From NCBI GenBank assembly GCA_900315695.1, contig ONAE01000059.1, positions 1 through 38,103 on the forward strand: a stretch of DNA of 38,103 bases, in the 5' to 3' direction. Shown one piece after another: positions 36,401 through 38,103 of the stretch. The translations under genes were made by a program, and so were the position numbers. Within the stretch, counting starts at the first letter, position 1. Each line of letters opens with the position of its first letter. The notes beneath the pieces were generated by a model, which was not told where the DNA came from, searched no databases, and saw only the letters and a program-made list of their open reading frames with translations. Source of the stretch: an uncultured Prevotella sp. GTDB taxonomy: Bacteria > Bacteroidota > Bacteroidia > Bacteroidales > Bacteroidaceae.

Positions 36401-36427
36401 TATCAGAAGAAACTTGCAGTGAAGTAA
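26264..36427 (+). CDS. Giant repeat surface protein, main part, with T9SS sorting domain
   Basis: 3,387 residues in one frame; with the N-terminal part about 3,890. Homology already begins at 26222, so GTG 26264 is only a frame start. Regions: YGGGN/FGGG beta-solenoid repeats to about 30,420 (examples FVYGGNDLGGQ, NVYGGGWRGSV, VFGGGDIGYV); a middle part to about 33,350 with a different repeat (Y-C ... G-x-x-I ... Y-x-x-L-P, at least seven copies); an Ig-like part to about 33,780; a GLUG-like segment (GDGYHIDGLDHSLFGKL, YNLGVTGSFTS) to about 34,320; a long C-terminal region; and at 36,236-36,424 a type A T9SS sorting domain (VRIYNISGITVANFTILPGE, then GVYIVRAADGRYQKKLAVK). The product should cross the outer membrane through the type IX system and be attached to the surface. 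An adhesive role is inferred from size and context. It is in line with the fimbrial genes and 14 nt before the next gene. Confidence 0.8.
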   Translation: MFLGNNGANMIKFNAADASGHNEGVLLTMKRTDIAGDGSKFNSMDLKNKDVFAKYMEGCAMKVKSTVLFESVNAGDAFDYIPYSTQFGSFYCGGNVGSVITEGKTTINFSDKVIVYNKVVGGCNTAFVEPSDYNDLYEGGMLGDPDPAPTGSPEGAIGDKLELNFAGLKIQPKRWNAGHTELIWNTVNASGIPVDPVTSGDPTTSTDDDKNRRFEGGNIYGGCYTSGIVNGNVVININSSIVDREILFDKVEEDDSGEDKLYGNDQYHITERHSGVILSEQGMDVLGKALNVFGGGKGVNTEIWGSTTINLNRGYVFQIFGGSEEGGIGNGNYNEGTGKIEYTYNARNSTYINLKGQVAGVSRKASMSEDIAECEFMYGGGFLGLVAGNCIINLGNGRIFDSFAGACNADVLGHTETYIGTNGFPYVRDFVYGGNDLGGQILNTANFDSRLRDETVRSKVHNDDMLNASAYIEYVQGHVEKIFGGAYGVYDYKDDHFRAYFDEVGHAKEGYHKPFLDNAFVNFRPNESNNALNTVEQIYGAGQGYLGEEEEDLMQNRSYILIDVPQAMTTFQGTEVFGAGESGGVGMGVAKATADAPATAHKASAIIDLLSGQFKAVYGGSYQEGVTRRTVVNVPTGSTFRAEAIFGGAYGLYNEYPCDVYESNVNWNSSDALVGGYRTGIYGGNNNCRRTFYSHVNINAPVYYDKANQYYATVYGAGYGKDTWAQYTEVNLNNTARVYEVYGGGQLGRVMNKKSVDAWAEEANAEATAAYNTAKEAYTTAYATWEALSDEDKATTPKPEAPQAPQSIDLSIGTVYTDTGLGNDLAVARNGKKYNTNVIINEGADVCGYMYNGSLSGAYAYGGGLGDANVPNTGDVHGTTYIALLGGKVTKDLYAAGTVGSVNNKYNVATDDYDQPFIASANAYIEGGTARNVYGGGWRGSVGYHAGAISDTPTGDVLGETHVVIGKKDGDSFINGIPAIERNAYGGGEGGAVFGTANITLNKGFIGYRHFDSVPTTDTDLDYVKEGSDYYQEKLHDETWSGDRTNRLYDSGCIFGGGYIDNSSVDIANVKMYGGVVRNALFGGGEIAAIGRGVIEATGQDNSSRTLKGIYKAGRTNVDLFEGEVHRNVFGGGRGYNNLGEGGTLYSDGYVFGQTEVHVHGGTVGTAKELARENGNVFGGGDIGYVYSAYEKYGKLYVGIKDGERYDDKWEGYYYAYKKGDEAYIPSPTIPEDDDEGWVKDNDEYVLTEDCKVLIEPYCRAKSAVTINKHAYAAGDYVTTEDLHHLGNRNDTNDKALWEALDDTGITIFNAVFAGGNTSSGSSTVYANATTVFGNATASINDVYHRDLITLGTGRTGGLYGDGNLTFVDGYRGLNITNYGTDYYSLNPEITYQQYEELPPREADYYQLKYKCILQCTDKDGTTYYPEGGDHTKASTLTIDDLLTVFEGNTTILLTDPETGEQYPNPDYWEQNGVVPVYAGRLMNTIQRADFCGVFGSRMVMQGAQDRVPEIVDHTNYTINRVREVSLNQKQSVITADQSDETKNVHGNYFGIYSIVNYLGALTSDVFFLPDKDVRVTDNNSNPDYQTASKVYNNGGTVVASKAYGTATFYDWKAGFVNERKRNNGTSKNKVALASGVYLELTTEKSTGDDLYEKDWGYITGVVELDLINVQPGMGGGFVYAKNVHKVGSYTKRNHSTLTALNDDAVTRRDFTYTGADVEWETSGNFIHSTQTIIDDCYNVSGKYSGSDAVPAHYWFIQGSVYVYDQYISAYTGAPNAYSETVDIPLTITAASHGTMKLLNVMPNKYAYYSAPGTKIGADKKMVINDVEYHLNDPISYWDWYLLTSSEKNLFVDETYVTIADCKYSSEDANVIPAGTVMLPSEYETLKAAHPQVYHVEKQENVPFDFVYRSSNNMSHDTGYMLTYKVNNPTDWNTWYTKVASADPVADKKQTADDGYEDGPTYHLKNTSTGGVLGQREYVVSNLIAEGVYNTYNTMKTTHPEAVADLGEQADFEEAYIVTKEYTNGNVHLNVGSSVSKTQADDMTGYVAPAFICTSTIQLSKTEYIYVGNRMTAEEKEAYKTDYPALADIISADIVPAYYCKKGGLYGGNYYEANTNYRGLEVWSSMSKEDRERFEFNYDAFDVLIDPNYSKSPIYEEGKKYQYDSKDGTLAGAEKNLAHYSLERPVDYRATYNGNETSIHNGVTLKNGDEYSREDYEKLPNEKRHYTTIDVKEANVYVVKVPFQVGNTPYAVGTVISASTYSSLGDSDKANVTTLNFTDEQKNHIYYFCRESYKVGENTEGVAVESAGIDGSETGSYSDGQTVPVGLVITQTNYNALPNWQTDFTIHGIAPTETSTLYVSRFSDIFDLSKEKIITVIYEYNYEETNTSGTNVTPVTERHVVNIHVLFKSGIPFVEDIKAPQIVLPGTYVGVREPHVTPGAYEVTGGGWKLFEKKSDAESHINGIEYTPTADPLYWYQNDYYLAYYAKTYLGETYSNTVQVSVANYHDLTKVLADTEHYYYVDNPTVKRNSKIYITDATNGATQLKQFFDLSKSTLDEHVLNCQNLEFILHTNVNHTGTWTPIGEEGHCFSGNFHGDGYHIDGLDHSLFGKLCGNVYNLGVTGSFTSAGVADEGDGYVENCWVMSSAETVDNTKLAVLGHPSDESDDDGKQIVNCYYLDKNHYKETEVYPSHPRGVARKMTAREFYNGTVAYNLNGFYLNKRYYDGTNLGEGKQYQYFVPNADGTLPTVTTEAYYPSGYAIYPLEKPTEGKLLGYVEDRFGDGDFRYADGVIPESEDQRTLVDADGNSHFYPIWPDDYLYFGQMLTYNWNNQRPHENVPSHIVKNSGRLPNTDESNRVYRAPAYYQSKTMDVAHFNPAVNLVAYSKPKNANDTDLTPAYPNMTAIDFAGHNDTEYELGLNGNFFYQPLLDDDGLQSITNRDETNNLLVYAPSADANAQTNGVLTGYFTDPSYADSYDMNDPYRRVNISAGASSVHGHLVQSDLTAASDHLLIDKQDFNCPIGYTFADDKRMWYQRNPDLYVDKNEGWEIVSLPFTAELVTTQDKGEITHFYSGSRNVDENGTKIGHEYWLREYIGKIEETEEVYKAAFNYPDAAGDTKDVGNTFLWDYYYSKNGVLDNAGPDKNSDIYQTYYNSSREYAAYPLLAAAEPYIIGFPGKTYYEFDLSGEFVAQNTAATAPATAPAKLGKQTISFVSKPGITIGVSDDELSATSIDGYKFLPNYMSKKVDGYLMNAEGISFDVTPEGGLATVPFRPYFVKANTNGARGAGQKAVKHIIFDGDDSSFVIDEDDPSKEEIATENMIFTTRRHEILVTSYLRVEADVRIYNISGITVANFTILPGETISTYIPVSGVYIVRAADGRYQKKLAVK
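30420..33350 (+). repeat. Y-C / Y-x-x-L-P coding repeats
   Basis: Degenerate copies of a unit of about 50-100 residues. Recognisable copies of the Y-x-x-L part are YQQYEELPPREADYY (about 30,438), WDWYLLTSSEKN (31,770), PSEYETLKAAHPQ (31,902), YSREDYEKLPNEKR (32,896), ISASTYSSLGDSDK (33,031) and ITQTNYNALPNWQT (33,247); a forerunner is TTEDLHHLGNRND (30,092). Most are preceded by an aromatic-x-Cys and a Gly-containing turn. Confidence 0.55.
36236..36424 (+). other. Type IX secretion C-terminal sorting domain (coding)
   Basis: The last ~63 residues of the giant protein match the type A T9SS signal: a beta strand VRIYNISG, a Gly-Glu turn (LPGET), GVYIVR and a basic closing strand ending at Lys. 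In characterised species this domain is cleaved and replaced by a lipopolysaccharide or similar anchor. Confidence 0.8.
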
Positions 36428-36441
36428 ATTAAAATACCGAT

Positions 36442-38103
36442 ATGAACAAATATAGAACGATACAACAGAAAGACATGCATAAATTGTTCCCACACTGGGA
36501 AAAAAATATTCCCACACTGGGAAACAAATATTCCCAGCCCGGGAACAAAACGGCCCTAAGATTCGCCTTATCCTTGCTCCTAATGTTTGTGTTAGGAATT
36601 AATACTGCGTGGGGACAGACAGGCACGGACCGGTCAGGTATATATTATTTCGTGAACTGCGGTAGCGGAAAAGTTCCCCCCACTTATCCCAATAACGATG
36701 ACCCCAAGATTGCAGACATAACTGATCATGATAATTATTACTATCTTGTTCCAGCGGATAATCCCCAACAAAGTAATAAACGTGATGCATATTACTCAGA
36801 CGGAGATACAGATGGTGATTCCAATAAGCCTTACTTAACGACATATAGGACAAAAAAGGATGCTGCAGATGTTCCGGAGGGTGTCACGAACCGTCCACAC
36901 AACTCTGTGTGGATTGTAAAATTTGCCAGTACTGATTCTGGAACAGATTATTACTATCTCATTCATGCCGCCACAGGCAAATATGTGGTATATGAACCAC
37001 CATTCTTAACAAAGAATAACCGTAAGTCAGTACACCTCCAGGACAGTCCAGGGGAGAATGCCAAGTTTGCAATTACAGTCCGTTCAAACATTTACTTCAA
37101 CTTCCGACCGAAAAGTGTTGGTACTGGAAGTAATATTAACAAATACCTTAATGCAGCAAATGCCAACTATAATTTTTACTATTCCAGTGACAAGCAGGCC
37201 GATAGCCCTGCTGATTATTTCCGAGGTTTGCTTGGCCTTTGGAAAAATAATGGCAGTGTCGCTGACGGCACTGGCTCTGACTGGAAACCTGAGGCAACCT
37301 TGCTTTCTGCCCCAACCATCAACTTTAATTCTGATGCAAATACATTCAGCATTAGCTATAACAAGATACCTACTGGTTATACCATTCTCTATACCGTTGA
37401 TGGCAGTATTCCGGCTATTGGAGGTGCCACAACTTCGACTTACAGCGGCAGTCCCATTCCTGTAACAGAAAGCCTTACGGTTAAGGCTGTTGTGGTTCGC
37501 TATGAAATGGTGCTTACAGAAGTGGCTGAAAAAGCTGTTGCTCCAGCACCATGTGCCACACCAGTCATCACTTTCGATTATACCACCTCGAATGTATCTA
37601 TCACTTGTGCTACTCCAGGTAGCACCATCTACTATACTACTGACGGTAGCAATCCAACAGCATCGAGTATAGAATATGACGCTCCGTTTAATGTTGGTAG
37701 CCCGACAACGGTAAAGGCAATCGCAACCCATGCAATTAGACCTTCTTCAGATATAGCAGAACTTGCCATTGCCCAGGTAGTTACACCAACTATCCAGAAG
37801 AACGGTAGTAACGCTATATCCATTACATCTACTACACCAGATGCGACTATCTATTACACGACCGATGGTACTGACCCAACGACTTCAAGCACCGAATACA
37901 CTGAGCCACTAACGGATAATGTAAGCAATGTAACCATCAAGGCTATAGCTGTTAAGGAGAGCATGATTACCTCAGCAGTGGGTAGTGGTACGGTGAAGCT
38001 ACCCTGTGCTGCTCCTGTTATTAGTCTTGATGATGCCACCTCGAAGGTATCCATCACCAGTGCCACAGAAGGAAGTACCATTTACTACACTACTGACGGC
38101 ACT
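36442..38103 (+). CDS. Secreted protein with chitobiase-C-like repeats, partial at the window edge
   Basis: Open from ATG 36442 to the edge (554 codons, no stop). ATG 36475 is an alternative start. The hydrophobic segment of a signal peptide (FALSLLLMFVLGINTAWGQ) is preceded by an unusually long polar stretch of about 40 residues encoded by three palindromic DNA repeats. After it comes a beta-rich region (IYYFVNCGSGK, YYYLIHAATGKYVVYE) of unknown type. From about 37,303 there are units of about 75 residues with the pattern TIYYTTDGSNPT ... TVKAIA, matching the CHB_HEX_C (chitobiase/hexosaminidase C-terminal) fold: three full copies and a fourth cut off. It is 14 nt after the giant gene, so part of the same operon, and is likely a surface protein; a sorting domain may lie beyond the window. 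Confidence 0.75.
   Translation, partial: MNKYRTIQQKDMHKLFPHWEKNIPTLGNKYSQPGNKTALRFALSLLLMFVLGINTAWGQTGTDRSGIYYFVNCGSGKVPPTYPNNDDPKIADITDHDNYYYLVPADNPQQSNKRDAYYSDGDTDGDSNKPYLTTYRTKKDAADVPEGVTNRPHNSVWIVKFASTDSGTDYYYLIHAATGKYVVYEPPFLTKNNRKSVHLQDSPGENAKFAITVRSNIYFNFRPKSVGTGSNINKYLNAANANYNFYYSSDKQADSPADYFRGLLGLWKNNGSVADGTGSDWKPEATLLSAPTINFNSDANTFSISYNKIPTGYTILYTVDGSIPAIGGATTSTYSGSPIPVTESLTVKAVVVRYEMVLTEVAEKAVAPAPCATPVITFDYTTSNVSITCATPGSTIYYTTDGSNPTASSIEYDAPFNVGSPTTVKAIATHAIRPSSDIAELAIAQVVTPTIQKNGSNAISITSTTPDATIYYTTDGTDPTTSSTEYTEPLTDNVSNVTIKAIAVKESMITSAVGSGTVKLPCAAPVISLDDATSKVSITSATEGSTIYYTTDGT
36487..36545. repeat. Three palindromic repeats with 22-nt period over the start of the last gene
   Basis: TTCCCACACTGGGAA occurs at 36487-36501 and 36509-36523, and TTCCCAGCCCGGGAA at 36531-36545. 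Each is a perfect hairpin-forming or dyad sequence, and successive copies begin exactly 22 nt apart. They lie between the ATG and the signal peptide core, so they are translated (as FPHWEKNIPTLGNKYSQPGN) if ATG 36442 or 36475 is used. Confidence 0.8.

Noticed and set aside
36487-36545. Palindromes as a transcription terminator after the giant gene
   Set aside because: No T tract follows, the copies are past the next gene's ATG, and the frame stays open through them to the window edge.

Overview
The window looks like a chromosomal segment from a Bacteroidales bacterium, most likely Prevotella or a close relative. The signs are Bacteroidetes-type promoters (TTG, about 20 nt, then TAnnTTTG), weak Shine-Dalgarno use, a FimB/Mfa2-type fimbrial locus, a type IX secretion sorting domain and GH2/GH8 enzymes. 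No tRNA, rRNA, CRISPR array, insertion sequence or phage gene was seen.

Left part (1-1875): the end of a 2-oxoacid:ferredoxin oxidoreductase operon (alpha subunit cut by the window edge, beta subunit intact, gamma subunit damaged by an internal deletion), closed by a strong hairpin terminator. Positions 1880-5714 carry two minus-strand secreted glycoside hydrolases (GH2 then GH8 in transcription order). A 123-nt divergent promoter region separates them from the plus-strand branched-chain amino acid genes ilvD-ilvB-ilvN (5838-9885). The ilvN reading frame is damaged at its 5' end, and no ilvC follows. Next comes a broken TPR/transmembrane/AraC-type regulator (9903-11509).

Right part (11842-38103, continuing past the edge): one long plus-strand gene run with gaps of about 10-52 nt that reads as a large surface-fibre operon. 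It holds a DUF3575/OmpA-like/TPR protein, a 747-aa fimbrillin-like lipoprotein, a FimB/Mfa2-type anchor, three further lipoproteins paralogous to the 747-aa protein, two smaller fimbrillin-like lipoproteins, a giant protein of about 3,900 residues built on Tyr-Gly-Gly-Gly-Asn repeats with a C-terminal T9SS sorting domain, and the start of a chitobiase-C-like repeat protein. Five of the lipoproteins have a Thr-Arg site 37-39 residues after the lipobox cysteine, as expected for type V pilins that are matured by an Arg-specific protease and assembled by strand exchange. The regulator upstream, and a 332-nt AT-rich leader with repeated GACAAATTGTT motifs, probably control this operon.

Four genes (gamma subunit, ilvN, regulator, giant protein) each contain a frame break, at least two of them with missing coding sequence. 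This may be real decay or an assembly problem and should be settled from reads before function is inferred.
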